NCBI GenBank assembly: GCA_964023275.1 | Contig: OZ029913.1 | Span: 50,475,509-50,539,508, forward strand | Direction: 5' to 3' | Length of the DNA stretch: 64,000 nt | Origin: Norana najaformis | Taxonomy: Eukaryota > Annelida > Clitellata > Crassiclitellata > Hormogastridae | In this document: positions 11,850-23,641 of the stretch, one piece after another | How the letters are laid out: each line of letters starts with the position of its first letter | How positions within the stretch are numbered: the stretch's first letter is position 1 | The notes under the pieces: generated by a model | Told to the model about the DNA's origin: nothing | What the model saw: the letters and a program-made list of their open reading frames with translations, nothing else | The model's database searches: none | Translations under genes and position numbers: made by a program

Positions 11850-12770
11850 GGTTCATCAATATGCCGATGATGTGCAGATAGGTGCGACTTGCCATCCATC
11901 TGACACCGCAGCCTGTGTCTCGAGGATCCAGATGGTGGTTACCAATATACAGAAATGGATGTCCTCAAATCGGCTTCGGCTGAACCCGACGAAAACACAG
12001 TTCATCTGGTTCGGCTCTCGGCACAAGCTTCGGGATGTGGATCGCGATATGATTCTGGCAGCGTCTTCAAACTCGGTCTCGCTGCGAACGGTTCGTGATC
12101 TGGGTGGTTTGTTGGACGAAGAGCTGTCGATGGCGAGCCATATTAATTCACTCTGCAGGACTTGCTACTATGAACTGCGTCAGATAAGGGCTATACGTCG
12201 AAACCTGTCCTATAGCGCGGCTGTCACGCTCGTCCATTCCTTCATCATCACTCGTCTGGACTACTGCAACTCCGTCCTGGTCGGCCTGCCTAAATTCCGG
12301 ATCCGTCAGCTCCAGTCTGTCCTCAACTGTGCTGCTCGGCTCGTCGCTGGTACGTCGAGATTCTCGCATATTTCCACCTACATACGAGACACCCCACATT
12401 GGCTTCCGGTTGAGAAGAGGGTACAGTTCAAAATATTCCTCATGGTCAGGTCCTCGATCTTTGGCTCAGCGCCGGGATTATATCAATGAGCTCTCAAGCC
12501 GGTTGCTGATCAACCTGGTCGACAGAGATTACGATCGGCGACACATGGTCAACTCATTGTATTGCGTTCTCATACGTCTGTTCGGGCGGGCCGTGCCTTT
12601 TCCACTGTCTCTCTGGGACACTCTTCCACCACACATCCGATCCCTTGCCTGTTCAACAGTTCAAGAAACATTTTCTGCCCGTCTCAAGACATTCCTATTT
12701 AGACACCTTTAGGTAGCCGTGCTGCAGCACCTTTGTGAGTTACTTAAAAGACGCTTTACAAATTTAGTGA
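11850..12770 (+). mobile_element. CR1/L2-type LINE, reverse transcriptase 3' half
   Basis: Starts at HQYADDVQIGATCHPSD (about 11855) and continues through WMSSNRLRLNPTKTQFIWFG, SRLDYCNS-like TRLDYCNSVLVGLP and HWLPVEKRVQFKIF. A frameshift near 12475 leads to ESFSARLKTFLF-type tail (QETFSARLKTFLFRHL, stop near 12712). The remaining tail ACGCTTTACAAATTTAG leads directly into the CATA repeat. It is 5' truncated and frameshifted, so inactive. Confidence 0.9.
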
Positions 12771-13034
<264 letters not shown>

Positions 13035-13035
13035 C

Positions 13036-13178
13036 TAAATGTATGTCTGGCCACTACCATATTCGTGATATCCGTAAGATTAGACATCACGTTCCCTTCT
13101 CTGCCCTGGTTTGTTTGGCTAACGGTCTCCAGCCGTCTTGACTATTGCAACTCACTTCTTACTGGCATTTCAAAAGGT
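13036..13178 (+). mobile_element. LINE reverse transcriptase fragment between microsatellites
   Basis: Codes HYHIRDIRKIRHHVPFSA and, one frame over, SRLDYCNSLLTGISKGN, two neighbouring blocks of CR1/L2 RT. Only about 140 bp remain, caught between ATG and AAT arrays. Confidence 0.75.
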
Positions 13179-13182
13179 AACG

Positions 13183-13241
<59 letters not shown>
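13183..13241. repeat. (AAT)n microsatellite
   Basis: About 19 AAT units directly after the LINE fragment. Confidence 0.95.
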
Positions 13242-13313
13242 TCCCTAATTTCTGAAATCCTGAGGGATCATGAATACCTCGAGTAAAAAATATTATTATT
13301 AAATATTGGCTAT

Positions 13314-13365
13314 ATGGATAATAATAATATTATTATTATCATTATCATTATCATTTATTATCATT

Positions 13366-13415
<50 letters not shown>

Positions 13416-13423
13416 TATTATTA

Positions 13424-13461
<38 letters not shown>

Positions 13462-13462
13462 G

Positions 13463-13517
<55 letters not shown>

Positions 13518-13520
13518 TAT
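13314..13520. repeat. Compound ATT/ATC microsatellite
   Basis: Alternating blocks of ATT, ATC/CAT and GTC units. It abuts the 3' end of the minus-strand LINE fragment that ends at about 13536. Confidence 0.95.
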
Positions 13521-13535
13521 CCTATATATTCATAG

Positions 13536-14720
13536 TAGAGTTCCAAAGAAGCAGATGGCGTTCCCACGCTGGACAGCCACTGAGAGTCTTTGGAGCAGGT
13601 AGCTGGTCTCCAGTGGATCGTGGGTTGCCATTGTCATCCTTCATCCTAACTCCGACATAAAATCCAATCCTTCCGTACTCCATGCGCCGCTGGTCTCCAG
13701 TGCGACCGCCACAAACGAGTGGGTTTGGGCTACAGTGGCGTATTTTAGCCTTTTGGCTGAGACTGCCCAGTTTGCAGCTTCACTTGGTCCGGTTGAAGTA
13801 AAACCTAGATGTGACACTGCAAATGTGTCAGAAACTGTCACATCCCATGTAAGACACCTTCCGCGAGACCACGGATAAGAGTCACGCCATCCGGTCGTTT
13901 GCCATCTTCCCTGGTGAGTCCCAACGGTTCTTTCTGAGCAGGGATGTTCGTTCTGGTAAGCGCTCTCCATATAATGTCGTTGAGCATGTTATGGCGTTGT
14001 TGTCTGCCAGCACTCTTTCTGCAGACCAGACCGTGAAGTCCTCTGGTGTCGACTCTTTCGTCACAGTGACACAGATGTGGCTCGCACAGTGTGGTTGCCA
14101 GTCGCATTCCAACCGCGGTCCGTATCACCTCATCCGAAAGACGGAGTCCCAATGCGGTTATTGGAGGAACCAGCATCCAATCTCCAGAGTGTGGTGCCTG
14201 AGAGGCCAAGAGACGGCCGCGGTCTAGTGGGTTGTTCGCATACTCATGTAAGCTCGCCGACGCCTTGCTTGTCCAGCGACTGTCCCATTCCCTTTGTCGA
14301 TGAGCTGCTGATCCAGTTGGTGGTTCTGCACCCGTGAAGACCATCCATGCATTCAGTGCGGTATTCACTAGCTCGTCTGAGGTATCGGCTGATTCTGGTG
14401 GCAGTATGTGTGTTTGGAGTTCGCTTGTGCTTGCAGCGGAGGCCAAGAAGGCAGAAAGTGCCAGCGTAGAAGCACAGCGAATCCCAAGACCGCCATCCCT
14501 AACCGGAAGGGACGCCTGGAGCCATTTCTCATCCGACAGCTCAACATTTAAGATGGTCGATAATCCATCTCTTAAAAGAGAGTCAAATCTGGTTAGACTG
14601 AAGCATTCGGTGCAAACGGCTGTGCGCATTGTGTAGAGCAGCTTCGGAACGCTCAAACCGTTTCGCAACAGCACTAGGGCGTCATGTGCGTGAAGCATTG
14701 AGAGCCTCCCAACTGCTCGT
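13536..14720 (-). mobile_element. Non-LTR retrotransposon ORF2 C-terminal region, pseudogenised
   Basis: Reads on the minus strand from about 14720: AHDALVLLRNGLSVPKLLY, GLGIRCASTLALSAFLAS, HGLVCRKSAGRQQRH, DGVTLIRG; after a frameshift near 13850 LTWDVTVSDTF and ETSGAWSTEGLDFMSELG; then an in-frame TGA where CGA is expected, and MTMATHDPLETSYLLQRL to a natural stop. This is the C-terminal region common in many invertebrate LINE ORF2 proteins. Both ends touch long microsatellites. Confidence 0.85.
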
Positions 14721-14725
14721 TCGTT

Positions 14726-15125
<400 letters not shown>

Positions 15126-15135
15126 NNNNNNNNNN
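15126..15135. other. Assembly gap (10 N)
   Basis: Ten N at the edge of the ATT array. A fixed-length 10-N gap is a scaffolding placeholder. Confidence 0.99.
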
Positions 15136-15231
15136 CGATAAAGGGCGCTGTACATGTACAATTAATCGCCGGCTGCAGCCACATGCGGCGCGTGTCAGAC
15201 TGTACACTGTAAAAACAGTTAATTAACAAAT

Positions 15232-15870
15232 TGTGATCGTAATCGTTATCCCGAGATTTCTACAACGCCCAACGAAAGCCACGTCACGGGGACCAGCTTA
15301 TTCACAGGCGCTCAGCCAAAACAAAATCGCTAGGCAAAAGTGTCAGGTTCCAGGTCAAGATCCGAGAGTCAGGCAGAGAGACAGCGTGCAGCTACGGAGG
15401 GTGATGTTTGGGATTGGAGCGGAAAGAGGGATAAGAGGAAATAATAATGATAATTAGCAATTTCTAATTCGCCGGTGTCTAATGCACAAGGCATCAACCG
15501 ATGGCACGCCAAAACCAAGCCACAATCAGGTCGATACCCAGAGGGTCAGTCCGCACGAAAGAGAGGCAGCCTATGGTGGATAAGCAATTTGAAACAGGTA
15601 AGTTACAGATGAGAACGAAATGACAGAAGCGACTGAGCAGAACGAACAGACACAGGGATGGAATTCCAGAATTTTTATCCAGCAACCGAAAAGCCCGTTG
15701 ACCCAGAACAGTTCTAGCCAATCATATGACCAGAGAAAGACAATCAGATGACCTCGCAGAATAATGGTAAGTCTGGGGAATAAGGACTGGCTTCAAGTAT
15801 TGTGGTTGGCCGTAGTTCAAAAGGAAGAAGGGGAGTCACGATAGGATCTGTAAAAGAGGAATATTTGATA
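15232..15870 (-). mobile_element. Dispersed repeat family A, copy 2
   Basis: The 3' end (ATTACGAT tail, seen as GATCGTAATCG on plus) is at 15232 and matches copy 1 inverted and copy 3 direct through about 15432. The block GATAGGATCTGTAAAAGAGG, also in the family, recurs at about 15839-15860. Intervening sequence (15440-15830) may be an insertion or a diverged part. Confidence 0.65.
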
Positions 15871-17030
15871 AATTACGGGTAAGTTCATTTTAACGGTGAT
15901 TTCATGTGGCCACTGAACAAGTTATTGAAGAGTCTATAAAACGTAACAGTTCCTCTATCCCCTACTCTCTTCTGGCAACCGGACTTTATTCTTCCTATAG
16001 CATCTTTGGACAACCCCTCTAACTTGAATAAGCTGGTGTCCTGCGCTTAACTTTAAAGTAGCGCTTAAAAATTCACGTGGTTACAATTACGATTACGATG
16101 TTGTTGAGTGAATCCTGTTTTCCTCGCGTAGCTACCAATTATGCTGCCAATGATTACTAATTTTAGCAGCAGGTGACTACTTACAGTCGCTAGATGTCTA
16201 TTCCATCTGTTGCTTTGGTCATTGTCGCTTGTGTTAAATGCGCAAAAGTTGGTGATGTAGTTATGTTTAAAGCTCATTTTAAAGATGATATTACTTTGAT
16301 ACTTTTCAAGTATGTGTTTCGTACGAATTTACGAATTGTTCTTGTTTTGACGAGCTGTGATTATGATCGATGAATTATTCACTGATTCGTGGACATTCCG
16401 GATTCTGCGTCACCGTAGGAACCTGTTGATCGTAATCGTCGCATAAATTCATCACAGTAAGACCATTTTACTTAATAATATGGTAGTTATAGATCTGAAA
16501 TGGGCTATGGTAGTTATAGATCTGCGTGGGGCCAGGGCTACATTTAGTCGAATTGGGTTATTGATAACTGAATATGTTAAACGTGCAGCCCAATAGCAAT
16601 TTTATACGGGCCATGTTGTTATCCGCTTGGGGATCGTCTCTAAAGGACGTCCACAAAAATAACCTACTTGGACCCCTCCCTTTACATGTCGGCATCTGTT
16701 CGCATCTGGTATTACCCTCCACACCACATTTGCGGATATCCGCGCTTCAGCAGAGTACTAAGACCCTAATTAGGCTTTCCAGTTGATCTTTCGCGGCTAA
16801 CGGTGCTACAGGGTGGGGTATTTGATACTGTCGCATCTGACGAAGGGACTCTAATTAGATCCAGAGTGATACAGACTGTTTGTTGTCTCAACTAAGTGGT
16901 GTATACGGCACAGGCAGTACTGAAATAATTCTGAAGACCGCTGTGGGCCGCAAAAAAATGCTGTCGCAGGCCGCATGTGGCCGAGACCTCTGGTGTACAT
17001 GGAATCTGGCTTCTCTGGCATTGTATTCAT
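15871..17030. other. Intergenic, no gene seen
   Basis: No coding exon or RNA gene recognised. A short direct repeat (GGTAGTTATAGATCTG) occurs at about 16481 and 16509. Confidence 0.4.
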
Positions 17031-17034
17031 CTCC

Positions 17035-17415
17035 AGCAATCACCCAGTCAGGCTGCTTTGAAGCTTGGACCAACAAACTGTGCCTAATGATGTACAAAGC
17101 TCAGAATGGTCTTCTCCCTGACTATATTTCCGACTTCAGCTTTCAAGTAGCAAACGACCTGAGCAGATATCGGCTGTGGTCCTCAGCAAGGAATCAACTG
17201 CATGTCCCTTGGTCTTCCACGAGGCTAGACAAATGCTCCTTCTCTGTCGCCAGACTTCCTGCATGGGACAGTCTTCCTGACCAGGCAAAGATTGCCCAAT
17301 TTCTGGACATGTTAAATCACGACTCAAGACCTATCTTTGTAAAATATCATATGATTTTTGAACTCATATACAGTGCATTGTTTGGGCCTTGTTCATGCTA
17401 AGGCGCTATATAGAT
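17035..17415 (+). mobile_element. CR1/L2-type LINE 3' end
   Basis: Codes NKLCLMMYKAQNGLLPDYIS, RNQLHVPWSSTRLD, SVARLPAWDSLPDQAK and ends with GGCGCTATATAGATCA at 17402 followed by an ATT-rich tail to about 17490. This is the ORF2 C-terminus plus 3' tail. Confidence 0.85.
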
Positions 17416-17494
17416 CATCTTGTTTTCATTTTCGTTATTATTATTATTTATTTATTATTATTAGTAGTAGTAGTAGTATTATTATTATAGGGGC

Positions 17495-18229
17495 AAAACT
17501 TGTCTTTGGGGCAGAGCGTAAAGACTGCATTATTCTGTCACTTGTCTACAGTTTTGGATTGATTTTCGAGACTTTTGCACTGAGCGATCAGTAATGTATA
17601 ATGTGGGGCCAGTACATGGGCTTTGTGGGATTAGAGTAAAAACTGATACGTGGTGCGAAAGTTGTTCACAGTTTTTTATCTAAACATATGTATTTTAATC
17701 CCCTTAAGATAGTAACAAGCATAAGCAGATGGCTATGGCTTTAAGGTCGTGGGTATTATTTACCATGCTTACGCATTCCCAACTGGTGTTGTTCCCAATA
17801 CGATAGTTTCTTGTTTCCATGTTTATCTTTTTTTTGCATGGTCGCCATGTACTGTCTGGTCAAAATAAGACCGAGATAAAGGCATCACTAGGTCGTCTTC
17901 ATCATACATGTAGCTTCTTATTGTGCGACAGCATTCTCAGATTGTATCACAAGTATTACTGAGTGAACTGTGATTAAGACAATTTAAATGACCATATGGT
18001 ACATGTAACTGTGACTATGACAATGTTGTTAGTAATTTAAATTTATATTAAATTAAAAATTTCTTTTTCATTGAGGAGAAAGAAGAGTAAAGAAGCCTGT
18101 CGCTTTGCATAGAAGCAGTAGTAATAGCCTAAACCATAACTTTTTTCACATTTATACTTAAATAATCTTTAAATCTTGTAAAATCTTCAGTTTCATCGAA
18201 AATGTTAATATTTGTTTGCACTCCAGATT
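17495..18229. other. Intergenic, nothing recognised
   Basis: AT-rich; only short random ORFs. Confidence 0.4.
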
Positions 18230-18710
18230 TAATTATTGATATCCTGATTAGCATCAGGGATGATCTCGGTCAGCAGTTCTCGTTATAAAACTACAAAAAT
18301 ATATGAAACGCTTACAAGTCTCATATCAGCAAGCAGGCCCCGGCCAACCCTTATCGTAAAGTTTTTTACCTGCCTTTATTGAGGGTTGGCGAAAACCTTA
18401 ACCCAGGTGATGCAGTGTTGCATGCCGTCAGTGATGGTATCACTTCGTAATTCTTTTACAGTACTGTTGGTCCTGCTACCCATAAATGCTCGAGTTCGTT
18501 CAAAATTAACTCTTTCCAACTCTGACTTATTCAGAATCGTATGCCAAATTTTTTTGCTTTGGCCGTTATGGTTGTAAAACGTGATCACAAAATGAAACAG
18601 ATCTCCAACTTTCAGGTCAAATATCTCCTCAACTGTTTTCACATGTGTTTAAACAAGGGGAATATTGTAGCCTATTTAACACCCTAAGTAACAGATAACT
18701 TAATTACATA
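18230..18710 (-). repeat. Dispersed repeat B, copy 1
   Basis: Homologous over several hundred bases to 28085-28540 on the same strand (shared TTACAGTACTGTTGGTC, AAGCAGGC and CCCTAA...TTACATAGGATGAATGCT blocks). On the minus strand an 88-codon ORF (18642-18376, KVGDLFHFVITFYNHNG) is present here but broken in the second copy. The family is not identified. Confidence 0.6.
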
Positions 18711-18873
18711 GGATGAATGCTGGTGCTCTTTTCTCCAACTGCTTTAGTAAGCACACCTATAATGTTGCTATTTTGCACATGGAAAGTGTTCCTCTGTGCA
18801 GGGGCACAAAATTATGAGCTTACAGAGGCGTGCTTACTAAAGCGGTTGGAAGGTAGGGAACCAGCATCTGTCC
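18711..18873. repeat. Fold-back (MITE-like) repeat, 48-bp arms
   Basis: Left arm 18711-18758 (GGATGAATGCTGGT...GTAAGCACACCT) pairs with right arm 18826-18873 (AGGCGTGCTTACTAAAGC...CATCTGTCC). Related half-elements with AGGATGCTGGTTCCTAA or AGGATGAATGCTAGTTTCC occur near 28530 and 31210. Confidence 0.7.
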
Positions 18874-19374
18874 GGTGTGATTAAGTTAACTGCTACTTCA
18901 GTAGTACTAGTTTAAGTTGATTGGGTTATTAAACATTTTGCATTGGAAATGGTTTTGATATTAGCAGTAGTTTTGAACAAAGCAGTAATAGTATTGGCAC
19001 TGTAATTACTTTGTAAGGCTGTGTTGTATTTTTGTTGGTACTGCGTTTGCTATTCAGCAGCCCTGCCTTTATAAGGAGAGTGCTCAGATGAGCACAACCA
19101 TGTAGCCCATTTGTACAAGTGTTGCAGTCTGTGTAGCCTGTATCCTTCAACACTGTCCTTTGACAGACATATCTGTTTACCCCGGTTATTTGGTGGTGGA
19201 ATTCTGTTGGGTGTGTGTTTTGCCCTTTGGCCGGTCAGATCTCTGGCTTATGTTTGGATCCGGTTTTAAGTACTGCAGTATATTTCAAGGAATTTGAAGC
19301 GATGGTTGAATGTGGAATTCAGTTAATCTTTTTACTTTAAGCATTAGGTCCTATTATCATTTTCCAAAGAACCC

Positions 19375-19600
19375 AGGATTCCATATCTTCATCTGCATAG
19401 CCTTCCCGACCACGTGAAGAATGCTCCATCCTTGGATAACTTTAAGAAAGGGCTTAAAACGTTTCTATTTAAATTATCGTATGACTGTAGTTAATTTTCT
19501 ATTGTCGTCTGAACTTATGTACAGCGCCCTTTTCTTCGGCCTCGGCCGTGTTACGGCGCTATATAAATTGTCATTATTATTATTATTATTATTGTTATAT
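19375..19600 (+). mobile_element. LINE 3' end with GGCGCTATATAAAT tail
   Basis: Codes SLPDHVKNAPSLDNFKKGL and KTFLFKLSYD, the ORF2 C-terminus, then GGCGCTATATAAATTG at 19555 and a short ATT repeat. Confidence 0.8.
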
Positions 19601-20184
19601 CCTTCTGATGAGGGATGCTAGATACACTTCACCAGCAGTTATAAACTGTTCTCATTTGCTGGAGCTGGGGTGGGAATCTGGGTATATTACTTGAAGGGGT
19701 GCTCTATAAATGTTCTGAGTGAATGAATGAATAATACTGCATAATATTGTATTATTGAATATATCAGCATGATCATTTAGACTGTGTTTTTTAGGTAATA
19801 GAATAAGAGGATGTATAACCATCCACTTCTGCTGTCTCATGTTTAACCAACTGCCTTGCTGCCCTGGCTGCTTCAGCTGGCCTGGCAAAATGTCACTTTG
19901 TTAAGCTGATTGATTCTCCCGATTAGTGTGCTTCTCCCCTATTGATAAAGTTCTTGTCTAGGGGTCCAATGCAGCCAGTTCTTGAATCCTGCTGTAACTT
20001 CAAAACCTGTCTATTTTTTCATTATCATTATCAGCAAATCGACTTCGGTGAGTAAGCAAGTCAACAGAAAGTACAGAAAATGAGCAAATCTAATTATTTA
20101 TAGTTTTGCTGTTAACACTGGACAACAAATTTTTACAAAAGTCATGTTACTGAAATGAAATTAGTCAGTTCTTATCAATTTGTA

Positions 20185-22409
20185 TGTGCTGAACACGAAT
20201 ATGACAGTGAAAATGCCGAATTGGCTCTAGTTTTTTTGTAATCTGAAATGAAGTAATTTTATATCGCACAATGCATGCCAATAGTGATACACTTACAGTT
20301 AATATTTGTAAAAACCAGTTCATAGACTAGTTCTTAGATTTTTTTGCCTGTCTCTTGTACAGCTGTTCGGGAGCATCTCTGCGGAGTGTCCAGCAGTAGT
20401 CAGCCAACATTGTAGTGGACCATTTTCCCTGGTACCTTTGCTCCATTGTTGCGATATCTTGATGAAAACGTTCGCCATGTTCGTCACTAACCATACCACA
20501 GTTGTCAGGGAAGAAATCCAGATGGGAATGAAGGAAACGCATCTTCAGAGATATATTGCAGCGAAATTTCTGGTACTGCTTGAGCATGTCTTCTACTAGT
20601 TCCTTGTAGTTTTCTGCCCTAACATTCCCCAGAAAGTCTGTAGACACTAGACGAAAAGCATTCCATGCTTGTTTCGCATCACCCTCCAGCAAGTTGTTGA
20701 AGCGGTCATCTTTGAAGAGTTCTCTAATCTGAGGACCCACAAAAACTCCCTCTTTAATCTTTGCTTCGCTGAGTCGAGGGAATTTTTCATGCAGGTATCG
20801 TAAAGCTGGCGAAGTGCGGTCCATGGCTTTCACGAAGTTCTTCACCAAACCTAGTTTGATGTGAAGGGGTGGTAGTAGGATTTTGTGAGCCTCGACCAGA
20901 GCTGGGTGCTGGATATTCTTCTGTCCAACTGCCATGTTTTGTCTGGGAGTCCATTCCTTCCGCACGTAGTGCAACTCTCTTGCTCGGCTATCCCACTCAC
21001 ACAAGAAACACATATATTTTGTATATCCTTGCTGCAGTCCCATTAAAATGGCAACTGCCTTCAAATCACCACACAGGTGCCATTTGTACCTGTTATAGTC
21101 AATGGAATGCAGTAGCTGTTTTAGGTTATCGTATGTCTCTTTCATGTGGACAGCATGCGCTAATGGAATAGATGGAAGACGGTTTCCATTGTGCAAAAGC
21201 ACAGCCTTAAGACTCAGTGTTGAAGAGTCTACAAAGAGTCTCCATTCTTGTGGGTCATGAGTGATCTGTAAGGCATTCATGAGGTCGTCAATATTGGAAC
21301 AGAATACCAGATTACCTTCCTTCATAAAGAAAGGTTCCAACTGCTGATGGCGCTTTCTATATGAAGTAATTGTGACATCTTCTTCTAGAAGATTCCATTG
21401 TTGGAGTCTTGATCCTAGCAATTCTGCCTTGTTTTTGGATAAGTCCAAATCACGAACAAGGTCATTTAGTTCTTCCTGTGTTATTCTGTGTGGGGTTGAT
21501 GATGCACCACAGTGAAAATCGGGATCACTGCACGCTGACGGACCAGGAGAAGAACATGTCGGCTCACCCTTGTCCTCATCAGATGAATCAAGGAAAATAT
21601 ATTCTGCTGGAGGTTCTGGAATAGGAAGTCCATCACCATGTGGAACTGGTCTCAATGCTGACGGAATGTTTGGGTAGACTATTGTCGACTTCTTTTGCTT
21701 CGTTATTCCACCGGAAAGAGGAGGAACCAAGCAGAAGTAACAGTCATCTACGTGGTTGCTTTGCTCTCTCCACACCATGGGAACTGCAAACGGCATTGAT
21801 GGTCTTTTGCCATTCAACCACTGTGAAAGCTGTGTTGTACATGTAGCACAGCATATATGCGGGGCCCATGGCTTGTCTTGGTCACCAACCTTGCATTCGA
21901 AGTAAGCATGATATGCCTTCTTGACTTGATAAGTGATACTTTTCTTCTGGTTGGCAAATGCCACTTCCCCACAAATGTAACAAAAGTTGTCCACAGTATT
22001 TACGCACTTCCGATGCATTACTGTTCTGTATTGTATCTAAATGGATAAAGTAATAATAGTTTTATAAAACAGTAACTTAAACTGTCTCGCACAAAGTCTG
22101 TAATATTGTAAATGCTCAACCGTTCCGACTCGCTTTATATAGTACACTGCTGACGTCATCTTACGTCAGCAGCCGACTGGCTGTAGTTTTACATTGCATC
22201 AGAAAATGACGTAATCAACTGTGCATGATGTGTCCATGATGGGATTATGCAATGAGGTGGAATATTACATCATTCTAGACTTATTTAGGATATTGTCGCA
22301 GTCCTACTGCATAAATTTACATGGTGAAACATAAAAAATGAACTATATGAAATATTTTCAAAACGAGAGCCAATAAAAATTTTTTATGGTTATATTCGTG
22401 TTCAGCACA
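20185..22409 (-). mobile_element. DNA transposon with terminal inverted repeats and intact ORF (2225 bp)
   Basis: Inverted termini: 20185-20205 (TGTGCTGAACACGAATATGAC) matches 22389-22409 inverted at 20 of 21 positions. The similarity resumes inside as TTGGCTCT(A/C)GTTTT (20222-20236 and 22360-22374), giving an imperfect terminal repeat of about 53 bp. The element encloses a single minus-strand 563-codon ORF. No clear target duplication was seen at the edges. The superfamily is not certain. Confidence 0.8.
20327..22018 (-). CDS. Putative RNase H-like transposase, 563 aa
   Basis: Uninterrupted ORF from ATG 22018 to TAG 20327. The N-terminal third has Cys pairs (CYIC at 13-16, HICCATC at 54-60, CYFC at 93-96) that may form zinc sites, followed by an acidic/serine linker (143-175). 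The C-terminal two thirds hold conserved-looking acidic blocks: LFVDSS (D264), LCGDLKA (D318), CFLCEWDSR (C337/C340), LPPLHIKLGL (H386) and SDEHGERFHQD (E513). The order D, D, CxxC, H, E resembles RNase H-fold transposases with a zinc knuckle inserted before the last acid; the assignment of catalytic residues is inference. Similar uncharacterised proteins are multi-copy in many invertebrate genomes (recalled, not searched). It is a transposon gene rather than a host gene, as it sits between terminal inverted repeats. Confidence 0.75.
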   Translation of the reverse strand: MHRKCVNTVDNFCYICGEVAFANQKKSITYQVKKAYHAYFECKVGDQDKPWAPHICCATCTTQLSQWLNGKRPSMPFAVPMVWREQSNHVDDCYFCLVPPLSGGITKQKKSTIVYPNIPSALRPVPHGDGLPIPEPPAEYIFLDSSDEDKGEPTCSSPGPSACSDPDFHCGASSTPHRITQEELNDLVRDLDLSKNKAELLGSRLQQWNLLEEDVTITSYRKRHQQLEPFFMKEGNLVFCSNIDDLMNALQITHDPQEWRLFVDSSTLSLKAVLLHNGNRLPSIPLAHAVHMKETYDNLKQLLHSIDYNRYKWHLCGDLKAVAILMGLQQGYTKYMCFLCEWDSRARELHYVRKEWTPRQNMAVGQKNIQHPALVEAHKILLPPLHIKLGLVKNFVKAMDRTSPALRYLHEKFPRLSEAKIKEGVFVGPQIRELFKDDRFNNLLEGDAKQAWNAFRLVSTDFLGNVRAENYKELVEDMLKQYQKFRCNISLKMRFLHSHLDFFPDNCGMVSDEHGERFHQDIATMEQRYQGKWSTTMLADYCWTLRRDAPEQLYKRQAKKSKN

Positions 22410-23640
22410 CCAAGATGCTACACATTAGGGCCTTTTCCAGTCAGTAACGATTTCTATGTTGACCAGTGTAATCATTGCTTGCTAGCCTAATCATCAATTT
22501 TAGCAAAGCTTATCTTTTGAGAATCTTCACGTTATAATCTTTCCAACAATACTAGGCTTGTCTTCGTAAGCTTAATAATTACTTTTAAAAACTTTTTCAA
22601 CATTATACGCATTTTGTTCTGAACTTACAAGATTTCTGGACCTTGAGGGACCTTTGAATATTTTCTAACTGTGCTAAAATTTTACAGGTAGTCTTATTTG
22701 CTCACAAAGAATCTTTTTGGAGGGTAGAAAAATATTCCCATGCAATTGTGGACACCTTAGCATGCATGCATGATTCAAGTTTGATGTCTGGCTTGTAAAT
22801 CTCTCATAATACATACATACATACATACATATGTACATACATGCATACGTACATACATAAATGCGTGCATACGTGGATATGTACATTCATACATACAGAC
22901 ATATATACATACATACAGACATTTCATACATTTCTTATTTTTGAACATTTATTGCATTCCTATGAGCCTTCTTTATTTGAAAGAATGGCATTATTTAAAC
23001 TCTGAGCATGATCAATGTCCATCAGTCTTAGCTACAGCAGTTCAAGCTCTGCCTTTTACTTAAACTTGGTGGTTATTTTATCAAGTTTGAATGTAAAATT
23101 CTTCTGACTGGTATTGCTGTACATCAAATGCTGTGTGTAATAATGTACATGTTTGTATCTGGTGTGTAGCAAAGCATTTATTTGAAGAACTTGTCAAACG
23201 TGCTGCTTATATGGGTATCTGAACTGTTCCTGTTCCGACTGATGTGCAAGAAACATTTTCCGCTATTTTTAGTAGACGTGTTCCAGGATTGTTGAGAGTT
23301 TTGCAAAAAGTGGCATACAAATGTTCAGATCCTTACATATTTGCATACATACGTTTAACTGATCTAAACAGATGCGATTTAAGTTAACAGAGAATGCATG
23401 TTGAGGTGAATCATGTCAAACAGTACATTTGCCACAAAAGCTGTCTTTCAGTCTTGCAGCAAAAACTTCATTTTTGGAGGAAAAACTGCATCTGAACTGA
23501 TGCAATATAATACAACTGAATTTTGGTAATCCCCCTCCCTGTTAGGAAGTTCAGAAGTGTACAGTGAAGCCAGTCAACAGGAAATTTCCTTTGCATAGTG
23601 ATCCTTTGAAGGGTGCAGCTGATTTATGTTTGTCATGTGC
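22410..23640. other. Intergenic with CATA microsatellite
   Basis: An interrupted CATA/CATG repeat occupies about 22810-22925. No gene is recognised elsewhere in this stretch. Confidence 0.5.
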
Positions 23641-23641
23641 C

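Noticed and set aside
22800..22925. CRISPR-like or satellite array
   Set aside because: Only an imperfect CATA tetranucleotide repeat; no spacer structure, and the genome is eukaryotic.
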